Assembly (NCBI GenBank): GCA_910586195.1
Contig: CAJUHO010000002.1
Span: 26,560-90,559 of the forward strand
From: an uncultured Bacilli bacterium
GTDB lineage: Bacteria; Bacillota_I; Bacilli_A; RF39; UBA660
Direction of reading: 5' to 3'
Length of the DNA stretch: 64,000 nt
Positions within the stretch are counted from its first letter, which is position 1. Every line of letters begins with the position of its first letter. The notes beneath the pieces are model-generated. The model was given only the letters and a program-made list of their open reading frames with translations. It was not told the DNA's origin and did not search any database. This document shows positions 44,709 to 54,500 of the stretch, piece by piece. The position numbers were made by a program, and so were the translations under genes.

Positions 44709-45556
44709 TGATTTTAGTAACATTAGGGACACAAGATAAAGGATTTAAGCGATTATTAAAGATTATTGATAAAAAGATAGAAGAGGGAATTATTCAAGAA
44801 GAAGTTATTGTACAAGCAGGATATACGAAATACGAATCTGAAAATATGAAGATATTTGATTTAATTTCAAATGATGAATTAGAAAAGTTAGTTAAGAAAT
44901 GTAGAATTTTAATTACCCATGGTGGTGTAGGCTCTATTCTAATGGGGATTGAGTATAATAAACCAACTATTGCAGTAGCGAGATTAAAAAAATATAGGGA
45001 GCATACCAATGATCATCAACGACAAATTATTAAGGAATTTGAAAAACAGGGATATTTGTTAGCCTTAAGAGATTTTCAAAAATTTGATAAAGTATTAGAA
45101 AAGGCAGAACACTTTAAACCGAAAAAGTTTATAAGTAATACCCAAAAATTTGTGGAAAATATTGAAAATTATATTGAGACTACACATCATACTAGTTGGT
45201 GGAATCATGTTAGGTTTTTTGTAAGTAATGGATACCGTGGTATTTTTTTAACACTTTTTTATATTTTGATATTTTCCTTTTTCCTATCACAAAATATTCC
45301 ATGGTATTTTAGTATGATGTCCTCCACTTTTTCTGTTTTTTTGCTGGAGGTTGCCTTTCATTTTATAATTGATATTATATATCAAAGAAAAAATTATATA
45401 TTGACAAAAGTGTTTATCTTTTTTATAGAAATGATAACGTTGTACTTGTTCATAGAGAAGGTTCGTATAAATATTTATTTGTCCATCTGGATTGTAAGTT
45501 TTATTAGTTTATTATTTAGTTTTGGTTTTATTCGATTTTTAAATAGAGGGAAGTAA
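44708..45556 (+). CDS. Alg13/PssE-like glycosyltransferase fused to a membrane domain
   Basis: A 282-residue protein. Residues 1-~160 are the catalytic half of the split GT-B enzyme: MILVTLGTQDKGFKRLL, VIVQAGYTKYES, CRILITHGGVGSILMGIEYNKPTIAVARLKKYREHTNDHQ. Residues ~175-282 contain four membrane helices arranged like a GtrA domain (NGYRGIFLTLFYILIF onward). PssE proteins normally end at ~160 residues, so this is a fusion, and the next gene is a GtrB. ATG 44708 is preceded by GGGGGATGG; the frame from 44696 is less likely. Confidence 0.87.
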   Translation: MILVTLGTQDKGFKRLLKIIDKKIEEGIIQEEVIVQAGYTKYESENMKIFDLISNDELEKLVKKCRILITHGGVGSILMGIEYNKPTIAVARLKKYREHTNDHQRQIIKEFEKQGYLLALRDFQKFDKVLEKAEHFKPKKFISNTQKFVENIENYIETTHHTSWWNHVRFFVSNGYRGIFLTLFYILIFSFFLSQNIPWYFSMMSSTFSVFLLEVAFHFIIDIIYQRKNYILTKVFIFFIEMITLYLFIEKVRINIYLSIWIVSFISLLFSFGFIRFLNRGK

Positions 45557-46509
45557 TGTTTATGAAAAAAATTTCGATTGTAGTTCCATGTTATAATGAA
45601 GAAGAGTCTTTAGAACTTTTTTATAGAGAAACTTCAAAGGTTATGGAAGAGATTAAGAAAAAGGTAGAGGTAGAATATATTTTAGTAAATGATGGTAGTA
45701 ATGATAAGACATTACAAAAAATGAGAAAGCTATCTTCTGAAAATAAAAATGTAATTTATCTTTCTTTTTCTAGAAACTTTGGAAAAGAGGCGGCTATGCT
45801 TGCAGGCTTTAAAGCGGCTAATGGAGACTATGTTGCTGTAATGGATGCTGATTTACAAGATCCTCCGAAACTTTTACCTGAAATGTTTGAGATATTAGAG
45901 CAGAAGGAATATGACTGTGTGGGAACAAGACGTGTAACAAGGACTGGAGAACCTCCTATTCGTAGTTTTCTTGCAAGATGCTTTTATAAAATTATTAATA
46001 AACTAAGTAAAGTAGAAATGGTAGATGGGGCAAGAGATTTTCGACTTATGACAAGGCAGATGGTAGATGCTATTTTAGCAATGCCAGAATATAATCGATA
46101 TTCTAAAGGAATTTTTGGCTTTGTTGGATTTGAAACTAAATGGTTAGAATATGAAAACGTCAAACGTGTGGCAGGAGAGACAAAATGGAATATTTGGAAG
46201 TTGTTACTATATGCAATGGATGGAATTATTGCTTTTAGTACAGTTCCCCTAAATATTGCCGCTATCTTAGGAGTATTATTTTGTTTAGGAAGCTTTATCG
46301 CTATTTTAGTTATTATTACTAAGACAATATGTTTTGGAGACCCTGTTGGTGGGTGGCCCTCTATGGTTTGTATCATGTTTTTTTTGAGTGGTGTACAACT
46401 TTTCTGTACTGGCATTATTGGTGCCTATCTTTCTAAAACTTATTTGGAGTCAAAAAAACGACCTATTTATATTGTTAAGGAAACAAACCAGAAAAGTAGA
46501 GTATTATGA
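45556..46509 (+). CDS. GtrB-like polyprenyl-phosphate glycosyltransferase, second copy
   Basis: A 317-residue GT2 enzyme: ISIVVPCYNEEESLELFY, YILVNDGSNDKT, FSRNFGKEAAMLAGF, metal site D97-A-D99 (MDADLQDPP), and DGARDFRLMTRQMVDAI. Two C-terminal membrane helices (~230-300) follow. It is the DPM1/GtrB type that makes undecaprenyl-phosphate sugars, distinct in sequence from the copy at 41284. It directly follows a protein ending in a GtrA-like domain, so synthase and flippase are again adjacent. Start overlaps the previous stop by one base. Confidence 0.92.
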   Translation: MFMKKISIVVPCYNEEESLELFYRETSKVMEEIKKKVEVEYILVNDGSNDKTLQKMRKLSSENKNVIYLSFSRNFGKEAAMLAGFKAANGDYVAVMDADLQDPPKLLPEMFEILEQKEYDCVGTRRVTRTGEPPIRSFLARCFYKIINKLSKVEMVDGARDFRLMTRQMVDAILAMPEYNRYSKGIFGFVGFETKWLEYENVKRVAGETKWNIWKLLLYAMDGIIAFSTVPLNIAAILGVLFCLGSFIAILVIITKTICFGDPVGGWPSMVCIMFFLSGVQLFCTGIIGAYLSKTYLESKKRPIYIVKETNQKSRVL

Positions 46510-47507
46510 AGGAGAAAATAATATTAATTTTTAATATAGTTATTTTGACGGGATGCTTGTGTTTCTTTTTTCTTTTTTATGGTCCAATAGAAGAGGTACG
46601 TATTTTGTGGATTACATCGGCAATGAATACAAAAAATCATCGTTATTTAGCTACTATGCTGTATGATAATAAAACCATACAGGATATTCTTTTTACTAAT
46701 CGAACTATTGAAGTTTCAGAGATTAGCGACTTGAATCTTATTAGTATGAAGACTTCTTCTAATTTTTATAGTAAATGGGATAAGGAAATTGTAGAACATG
46801 ATAAGGATGCACTTTATAAGGTTATTTCTGTAAATGGAAATGGTTATCATGGAAAATTGGTGGCTATTTATGATGCTAGTAAAGTAAGACTAGCAGTTTC
46901 TAAACACTTAGGTGAAAAAGGGGAGTTTATTACAGATGTTGTGAAAAAGGAAAGGGCAGTAGTTGCCATGAATGCTTCGGGATTTTTGGATTATGATTGG
47001 AATGGAAATGGTGCTATTGCTCATGGCAGTATTATTCAAAATGGAAAAATTATTAGTCAGTACTCATCTGCTAATACTGGTGGTGGAATCGTAGGTTTTA
47101 CGAAAGAACATAAACTTTTTCTTGGAAAAATTACAGCGGAAGAGGCTGTTGATTTAGGAATAGTTGATGCCGTAGAGTTTGGTCCCTTTTTGTTAGTAAA
47201 TGGGAAGAGTAGTATTTTTCTTGGAAATGGTGGTTTTGGACGTGCCCCTAGAAGTGCTATTGGTCAAAGAAAAGATGGCATTGTTTTATTTTTAGTGATA
47301 AATGGGCGGATTCCAACAAGTGTTGGTGCAACAATGAATGATTTAGCAGAAATTATGAAAAGGTACGGCGCCTTTAATGCTGCTAATATGGATGGTGGAA
47401 GTTCCTCTGAATTGTTAGTAGAAAATAGATTCATTAATCGACCTGTCGGTGGCGGAAAAGATGGTCTTCGTGCTATGCCTAGTTTTTGGATTGTAGTTGA
47501 AAAATGA
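46506..47507 (+). CDS. Phosphodiester glycosidase (NAGPA-like), membrane-anchored
   Basis: A 333-residue protein with an N-terminal membrane helix (~5-25) and a conserved ITSAMNTKNHRYLATMLYD segment. The NAGPA/PF09992 domain follows: VVAMNASGFLDY, GIVGFTKEHKLFLGK, AVEFGPFLLVNGKS, APRSAIGQRKDGIVLFLVINGR and the hallmark NAANMDGGSSSELLV. The family hydrolyses phosphodiester-linked sugars; here it probably trims or transfers glycan phosphodiesters outside the cell (inference). A paralogue lies at 49009. Start overlaps the GtrB stop (ATGA). Confidence 0.92.
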   Translation: MKEKIILIFNIVILTGCLCFFFLFYGPIEEVRILWITSAMNTKNHRYLATMLYDNKTIQDILFTNRTIEVSEISDLNLISMKTSSNFYSKWDKEIVEHDKDALYKVISVNGNGYHGKLVAIYDASKVRLAVSKHLGEKGEFITDVVKKERAVVAMNASGFLDYDWNGNGAIAHGSIIQNGKIISQYSSANTGGGIVGFTKEHKLFLGKITAEEAVDLGIVDAVEFGPFLLVNGKSSIFLGNGGFGRAPRSAIGQRKDGIVLFLVINGRIPTSVGATMNDLAEIMKRYGAFNAANMDGGSSSELLVENRFINRPVGGGKDGLRAMPSFWIVVEK

Positions 47508-47565
47508 ATTGTTAATTAAGAAAAAATTAGGATATGTTTTTTCTTGATATTACATTGATATTTAC

Positions 47566-47594
47566 TTGAAAGCTATAAATGGATTTGTTATAAT
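47566..47594 (+). promoter_or_regulatory. Sigma-A promoter before the repeat-protein gene
   Basis: TTGAAA (47566-47571), 17-bp spacer, TATAAT (47589-47594), 32 bases upstream of ATG 47627. Confidence 0.75.
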
Positions 47595-47626
47595 CAAAAA
47601 TGGAAAGAAGTTAAGGGTATGTTAGT

Positions 47627-49003
47627 ATGAAGAAAACAAATAAATTAAAAGATAAAAATAAGAAAAAGTCAAAGTTATCATTACCAATGAAGCGTCCAGA
47701 ATTTATATTTAATTTTGTTAGTTTTTTAGTTGTTATTATTTTAGGAATTTATTTTGGCGGACGTTCCTTGTATTATTATAGTAAACAAAATGTAAAGATG
47801 AAGAGTGAGGAAGAGACTTTAAAGACTGCGGTTTTAAAAAATAGTCAAATTACAAAAGAGACAGATGGTCTTCATCAGGAAAAAGATGGATATATTTTCA
47901 AAGGAAAAACAGAGCAGAATTATGTTTTGTTTGCTAATCGTTTATATCGAATTATGAAAATTAATGAAGATAACTCCGTAAAGATTGTGTCAAATAATAA
48001 TGAGGCGATTTTAAATTGGGGAGAGAATAGTAATTATCAGAGTTCTAATATCTATACATGGCTTAGTACAGGAGAAAATCCTAATTCTGGAATTTATCAG
48101 AAAACAATCCCTGGAGAGACTGCTCTTTTAGCAAAAACTGAGTGGTGTGAGGGAATACTTCATGAAAATTCTGTTAAGTGTGATACAAAAGAACAAACCT
48201 ATTTTTCACTTTTAACATTGGATGATTATATTGCTTCCTATGGACAAAAAGGCTACTTATATAATCATCAGCATAGTTGGCTAATAGGAAAAAATGAGAC
48301 AGATGATAATTTGTATATTTCTGATGAAGGTAGTGTAGAAGAGGCGACAGTTTATCAGGGGTATGGTGTTCGCGTTGTTATGACTTTGAAGCCGAATATA
48401 AAAATAGTTAGTGGTACTGGTACAGCACAGAATCCGTATATTATCAATCAGGAAGAATATACTAATAATATTGGTAAATATGTGAAACTTGGTGATGATA
48501 CTTATAGGATTTATGAAGAAAGAGAAAACATGTTAAGACTTTCTTTGAATGATTATTTGAAAGTAGGGGATGAATATTTAGAAAAAGCGTTTGGTAATAA
48601 GACTGCTTTATATAATCCGCTTAATCGTTATAATATTGCATACTATTTAAATCGAACTTTTTATAATTCCTTATCGTATCAATCGTATCTTTCAGAATGT
48701 AGTCTTCCTATTGGAGAAATTATGGTTGGGGAAGACGGAAATTATTTGAATCAATATAGTGAATTAATTAATAATAAAGTTGGACTTTTAAGTTTATATG
48801 ATTGGAATAATAATATGAATTTAACAGATTATTACTTAATTAATAGTACTGCTTCTTCTATGGCTTGGGTATATAATAAAGATGGTGTTTTAGAAGAAGA
48901 GAAAGTAACAGAAGTACGAAAAGTAATTCCTACTGTTTGTATAGATAAAAATTTGATTAAGTCAGGAGAAGGAAGTTTAGAGAGTCCTTATGTTATGGAG
49001 TAG
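47627..49003 (+). CDS. Membrane-anchored protein with two related extracellular domains
   Basis: A 458-residue protein. A Lys-rich cytoplasmic start and one membrane helix (~31-50, FVSFLVVIILGIYFGG) are followed by two extracellular units with similar layout. The first has YVLFANRLYRIMKINEDNSVKIVS, then IYTWLST and FSLLTLDDYIASYG. The second has YVKLGDDTYRIYEERENMLRLS, YYLNRTFYNSL and VGLLSLYDWNN. The pattern recalls DUF6273-type domains (recollection, not checked). It lies between two phosphodiester glycosidase paralogues, so a surface-glycan or adhesion role is possible. Two Cys in the first unit and two in the second might pair. Confidence 0.7.
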   Translation: MKKTNKLKDKNKKKSKLSLPMKRPEFIFNFVSFLVVIILGIYFGGRSLYYYSKQNVKMKSEEETLKTAVLKNSQITKETDGLHQEKDGYIFKGKTEQNYVLFANRLYRIMKINEDNSVKIVSNNNEAILNWGENSNYQSSNIYTWLSTGENPNSGIYQKTIPGETALLAKTEWCEGILHENSVKCDTKEQTYFSLLTLDDYIASYGQKGYLYNHQHSWLIGKNETDDNLYISDEGSVEEATVYQGYGVRVVMTLKPNIKIVSGTGTAQNPYIINQEEYTNNIGKYVKLGDDTYRIYEERENMLRLSLNDYLKVGDEYLEKAFGNKTALYNPLNRYNIAYYLNRTFYNSLSYQSYLSECSLPIGEIMVGEDGNYLNQYSELINNKVGLLSLYDWNNNMNLTDYYLINSTASSMAWVYNKDGVLEEEKVTEVRKVIPTVCIDKNLIKSGEGSLESPYVME

Positions 49004-49008
49004 ATAAG

Positions 49009-50154
49009 ATGAAAAATGAAAAAATAGAAATTATTGAAGAGAAAAAGAGTTCTTCCAGTAAAGTAAAAGAGAAGAAAAAGACAAAAAAACGATTTCATTT
49101 GAAGATTCATAAAGTTACCATTTTTACTATTCTTTTGGATATTGCTGTTATAGCGGCTTTGATTATTATTTATACGCCGATTGTTAATTTCAAAACTTTT
49201 TGGATTCCAACAGCTATGACTACTATGAACCATAAGTATTTGGCATATACGCTTTATAGTCCAGCAACTGTTGAGAAGGTAATGAGTGAAAACTATATTG
49301 AACAATCATCAGAGGAAGTAAACTTAGATGATATTATTATTGGTGGTAATAAGGATCATAAAAATTATTCTTCCAAGTATGAAAAAGAACTTTTTACAAA
49401 AGACGAGGGTAATGATGTATATAAAATTATCCGTTTAGAAGAGGATGGCTATAAGGGATATTTAACCGTCATTTATGATCCAAGTGACGTAGAACTTGCG
49501 ACTCCTAAGTATTTAGGAAGACAAGGAGCAAGTGTTGCAAAACTTTGTCGTGATAATGGTGGTCTGGTTGGTATTAATGGTGGTGGTTTCGAAGACCTAG
49601 ATGGTTGGGGTAATGGCTCTGTACCATATGGTGCTATCATTAAGGATTCAAAACTCGTTTGGAATCATGCTGGAGGCGATGGTGGTCTTATTGGGTTTAC
49701 CAATGAACATAAAATGTATTTGACATCAATTTCACCTGATGATGCTATAAAAAAAGGTATGAAAGATGCTGTGGAGTTTGGACCATTTTTAATTGTAAAT
49801 GGGAAAGCTGCTAAGATTCATGGTGATGGTGGATGGGGAGTTGCACCTCGTACTGTTATTGCTCAAAGAAAAGATGGCGTTGTTCTATTTTTAGTAATTG
49901 AAGGTCGACTTCCAGGTTATAGCATTGGTGCTAGTATGAATGATGTGATAGATATTCTTCTTCGTTATAAGGCTTATAATGCTGCTAATCTAGATGGGGG
50001 AGCTTCATCTACTATGGCGGTGAATGGAAAACTTTATAACCGTCCAAGTGCAGGTGGCGAATATGGTGGCAGAAGTGTTTCAAATGCTTGGATTGTAACG
50101 AATAAGAAAAACAAAAAAGTACCAACTAGTTCTACGACGATGAGTAAAAATTAA
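49009..50154 (+). CDS. Phosphodiester glycosidase (NAGPA-like), second paralogue
   Basis: A 381-residue homologue of the gene at 46506. It has a long Lys-rich cytoplasmic tail, a membrane helix (~43-60), then WIPTAMTTMNHKYLAYTLYS, GLVGINGGGFEDLDGWG, GGLIGFTNEHKMYL, AVEFGPFLIVNGKA, APRTVIAQRKDGVVLFLVIEGR and the NAANLDGGASSTMAV hallmark. It is likely extracytoplasmic and acts on glycan phosphodiesters. Only five bases separate it from the preceding gene, so they are probably co-transcribed. Confidence 0.92.
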   Translation: MKNEKIEIIEEKKSSSSKVKEKKKTKKRFHLKIHKVTIFTILLDIAVIAALIIIYTPIVNFKTFWIPTAMTTMNHKYLAYTLYSPATVEKVMSENYIEQSSEEVNLDDIIIGGNKDHKNYSSKYEKELFTKDEGNDVYKIIRLEEDGYKGYLTVIYDPSDVELATPKYLGRQGASVAKLCRDNGGLVGINGGGFEDLDGWGNGSVPYGAIIKDSKLVWNHAGGDGGLIGFTNEHKMYLTSISPDDAIKKGMKDAVEFGPFLIVNGKAAKIHGDGGWGVAPRTVIAQRKDGVVLFLVIEGRLPGYSIGASMNDVIDILLRYKAYNAANLDGGASSTMAVNGKLYNRPSAGGEYGGRSVSNAWIVTNKKNKKVPTSSTTMSKN

Positions 50155-50172
50155 AAAAAGTGAGGAATTTAT

Positions 50173-51420
50173 ATGAAAAAAAAGAGCCTTATTATCGGTA
50201 GTATTATATTGATTATTTTAATACTAGGAGTTGTAGGTTCTTTTTTCTATATTCAAGAAAGTAAAAAGCAAAAGGTTATTTTAGAAAAGAGAAAAGAACA
50301 AGAATATTTAAAAGAAGTAAAAAGTCATTATGGAAGTAATGTTATCGTAAAAAAAGAGAGTGCTCTTTATGAAAAGAGAGAAAAAGATTATATAAAAGTT
50401 GGAACTATAAAACCAGATTTTGAACTTTTACTAAAACCGCAGGAGATAACCTCTGATACGAAGTATTTTGCTATTGAAAATAGTGATTTTTATATAGCTT
50501 ATGATTCAGTTTCAAAAACAGATAAGGCAAAGGTTACGGATACTCGCTGTAAAGAATATCTTCCCTTTAATGAAAATATCGTTACAAAAGAGAAATTTTC
50601 ATTATACGAAAATGGAAAAGTAGTACTTATACTTGATAAGTCATTAGAAAGTATTATTCTTGAAAAAGAGGATAATTTTTATAAAATAGAATATTTAAAT
50701 CAAATATTTTCTGTTTCGAAGGATGATGTTTTGGAAATAAAACAAGTAACAAATACAACAGAGGAAGCAGCTGTTTCTGTACCTGTTACGGTTTATCATT
50801 TTATTTATCTAAATGGGGATGTAACTTGTAATGAGGTAATATGTCATAGTGAAGAACAAATTCGTGAGCAATTTCAGTATTTGAAAGAAAATCGTTATTT
50901 TACGATTACTACTCGTGAATTAGAAAAATTTATGGCAGAAAAAATTCGACTTCCTAAAAATAGTATTTTAATTACAATCGATGATGGCGCTAGAGCTGAA
51001 AACTTTATTCCTATTTTAGAAGAATATAAAATTCATGCTACTTTATTTTTAGTTACTGCATGGTATCCAAAGGAAAAGTTTGCCTCTCCTTATTTGGAAA
51101 TAGCCTCTCATACTCATGATTTACATACACCAGGTGTTTGTAGTGGAGGTCAGGGGAGTCCTTTGAAATGTAAGAATATGGATGAGTTAGTAAAAGATTT
51201 GACGACTTCTAGGGAACTGCTTGATACGACGGCTTTATGTTTTCCTTTTTATGAATATAATGATCATGCGATAGAAGCACTTAAAAAGGCTGGATTTTCG
51301 ATGGGATTTATTGGAGGAATGAAGAAGGTAACAATGAAAACAGATCCTTATAAAATTCCAAGAATTACAATTCAACGTGATACTACTCTGGAGACATATA
51401 AGAAATATGTGATGTCATAG
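50173..51420 (+). CDS. Membrane-anchored polysaccharide deacetylase (NodB-like)
   Basis: A 415-residue protein. An N-terminal helix (~6-27) is followed by a ~170-residue region without recognised motif, then a NodB/CE4-type domain: PVTVYHFIYLNGD, ILITIDDGARAENFIPIL (the TFDDG motif is TIDDG here), HATLFLVTAWYP, EIASHTHDLHTPG (metal-binding SHTxxH) and ALCFPFYEYN. It would remove N- or O-acetyl groups from a surface glycan or peptidoglycan outside the cell. GTGAGGAATTT precedes the ATG; a terminator closes this gene group. Confidence 0.88.
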   Translation: MKKKSLIIGSIILIILILGVVGSFFYIQESKKQKVILEKRKEQEYLKEVKSHYGSNVIVKKESALYEKREKDYIKVGTIKPDFELLLKPQEITSDTKYFAIENSDFYIAYDSVSKTDKAKVTDTRCKEYLPFNENIVTKEKFSLYENGKVVLILDKSLESIILEKEDNFYKIEYLNQIFSVSKDDVLEIKQVTNTTEEAAVSVPVTVYHFIYLNGDVTCNEVICHSEEQIREQFQYLKENRYFTITTRELEKFMAEKIRLPKNSILITIDDGARAENFIPILEEYKIHATLFLVTAWYPKEKFASPYLEIASHTHDLHTPGVCSGGQGSPLKCKNMDELVKDLTTSRELLDTTALCFPFYEYNDHAIEALKKAGFSMGFIGGMKKVTMKTDPYKIPRITIQRDTTLETYKKYVMS

Positions 51421-51427
51421 AATGCAA

Positions 51428-51455
51428 ACTGATAGAAATAAGCTATCAGTTTTTA
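51428..51455 (+). terminator. Terminator after the deacetylase gene
   Basis: ACTGATAG (51428-51435) pairs with CTATCAGT (51443-51450), followed by TTTTATTTA. Confidence 0.85.
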
Positions 51456-51537
51456 TTTACTTTCGTGTATTAGTTCTGTTCTTATTTTGGAATTTATTAT
51501 ATAATATATAATATAGAGATAAAAACAGAGGTGAGAA

Positions 51538-54500
51538 ATGATGAAGAAAATAATGGATGGAAATGAAGCGGCAGCACATGTCTCTTATCAATTTACAGAA
51601 GTGGCAGGTATTTATCCAATCACACCAGCGTCACCCATGGCAGAATTTACCGGCAAGTGGGCAAATGAAGGGCGTAAGAATTTTTTTGGTACGCCAGTGA
51701 AAGTGGTAGAGATGCAAAGTGAGGCAGGAGCAGCTGGAATGATGCATGGCTCTTTACAAGCAGGATGTCTTACAACAACCTATACTGCTAGTCAAGGGCT
51801 ATTGTTAATGTTACCTAATTTTTATAAAATGGCAGGAGAAATGCTTCCTGGTGTAATTCATGTGGCATCTCGTAGTCTTGCTACTCATGCGTTATCTATT
51901 TTTGGGGATCATCAGGATGTTTATGCAGCTCGTACTACTGGAGTGGCAATGCTTGCTTCTTCTTCTGTACAACAAGTAATGGATTTGACTGCTGTTGCAC
52001 ATTTAGCAGCAATTAAAGGTAGTATTCCATTTGTTCATTTTTTTGATGGTTTTCGTACTAGTCATGAACTTTCTAAAATTGATGTTATTGACATGGATAA
52101 GGTAGGTGGTCTTATTGATGAGAAAGCTTTAGCAGAGTTTCGTAATAAGGCTTTAAATCCACAGCATCCAGTTACTCGTGGTACTGCGCAAAATGAGGAC
52201 ATTTATTTCCAGGCAACGGAGGTAAGAAATAAGTATTATGATGCTCTTCCTGATATTGTAGCATCCTATATGAGTAATATTAATAAAATTACAGGAAGGG
52301 ATTATGCTCCGTTTAATTATTATGGTAGTAAAAATGCTACAAAGATTATTGTTGCTATGGGTTCTGTTTGTGAAACGATTAAGGAGACAATTGATTATTT
52401 AAAAACAAAAAAGCAGGATATAGGATTGTTAGAAGTGCATCTATATCGCCCTTTCAGTGCTAAACATTTTTTGAAAGTAATTCCAAAATCTGTTAAAAAA
52501 ATTGCTGTATTGGATCGTACAAAAGAAGCAGGATCTAGTGGAGAACCATTATATCTAGATGTTGTGAAAACAGTTAAGGAGGCTGAAAGTAAAGTAGAGG
52601 TAGTAGGAGGACGTTACGGACTTTCTAGTAAAAATACAACTCCTGCTATGATAAAAGGAGTCTATGATTTTCTAGATAGTAAGGATGTGCATACAAACTT
52701 TACAGTAGGGATTGAAGATGATGTTACCAATTTGAGTATTTCTTATGATAAGAATTTTCATCTGCCAAAGGAATATACAGAATTTTTGGTTTATGGTTAT
52801 GGTAGTGATGGAATGGTTAGTGCCTGTAAAGATTTAATGAAGATTACAGGTACTCATACCAATGCTTATGTTCAGGGATATTTTAAATATGACTCTAAAA
52901 AAAGTGGTGGAATTACGGCATCTCATTTGCGTTTTGGTAAAAAACAAATTCGTTCTACTTATTATGTAGAAGAAGCATCTGTTGTGGTTTGTACTAAAGA
53001 TACTTATTTAAAGAAGTTGAAAATGTTAGATTATATAGCGGATAAGGGTATCTTTTTGCTGAATACAAGTAAAAGTGATACAGAAGTTTGGCAAATGTTG
53101 ACAGCTTATGATAAGAAAATTCTACAAAAGAAAAAGATTAAATTTTATATAGTAGATGCTAATAGAATTGCTCTTAATAATGGATTGGGATCCAAAATTA
53201 GTGCTGTTATGGAAACCTTGATATTTAAATTGGGAAAGATAATCAATTTTGAATTTGCAGTAAAACAGATTAAAGAGGCTATTCATATACGTTTTTCCAA
53301 TAAAGGGGGAGATTTAGTTGGCAAGAATGTGAAGGCTATAGATGAAGCAGTGGATGCACTACGAATAATGAAAATTCCCAATGTGGATTGTGATATTACA
53401 CTAGATGAGAAAAGGACAGCTTTTGCTTTAATCGATGCCATGGAAGGAGATGCCTTACCAGTTAGTAATTTTTTAGCACAGCCAGATGGTACTTTTAATC
53501 CAGGGCTTTCTAGATTAGAGAAAAGAAATATTTCAGAAGTTGCACCATGTTTTGTTCCAGAGGCTTGTATTCAGTGTAATTTGTGTTCCCTTGTCTGTCC
53601 CCACGCTGTAATCCGTCCCTTTTTATTGAATCAGAATGAGGTGATGGATGCACCAGAAAATATGAGGAAATCTTTATTAGATGCAAATTTAAAAGAGGGA
53701 GATTATAAATTTATTATTTCAGCGAGTCTTCCAGACTGTACAGGTTGTTCTCTATGTGAAGAAGTTTGTCCTGGAAAAAAGGGTAAGAAGGCTATCGTAA
53801 TGACCGAAAAATCAAAGTTGGAGCAGGAAGGAAAAAATGAGGAATTTCAATATCTGGTAAATGACGTTAGTGAAAAGGATGTGCCTAAGTCCACTGTAAA
53901 GGGAAGTCAGTTTGCGACCCCTAAGTTTGAGTTTAGCGGTGCTTGTGCTGGTTGCGGAGAGACAGCATATTTGAAACTTTTAACGCAACTATTTGGTAAT
54001 AGACTTATGATTGCGAATGCTACAGGGTGTTCTTCTATTTATGGAGCTTCTACGCCTTCAACACCATATTCTGTTCCTTGGGCTAATTCCTTATTTGAGG
54101 ATAATGCAGAATATGGATATGGTATGAAAATTGCCGATATGCAACAAAAAAGAAGGATTATTACTTTAATTCAAGATAACCTTGATAAGGTAAAAAATAG
54201 TGAAAAGGCTATTTATAAAGCTTATGTTAAAAATATTAACAAAGATACAGCAGATGAATTAGAAAAGATTATTGATAATACTAAGATTGATGAATTGAAA
54301 AGCTTAAAATCTTTTATTCAGCCTAGATCTGTGTGGATGGTTGGTGGAGATGGTTGGGCTTATGATATTGGCTATAATGGTATTGATCATGTTTTAGCAA
54401 ATCATGATAATGTCAATATTTTAGTATTAGATACAGAAGTGTATTCTAATACAGGAGGGCAAGCATCTAAATCTACAAGGGTAGGTGCCGTTGCTAAATT

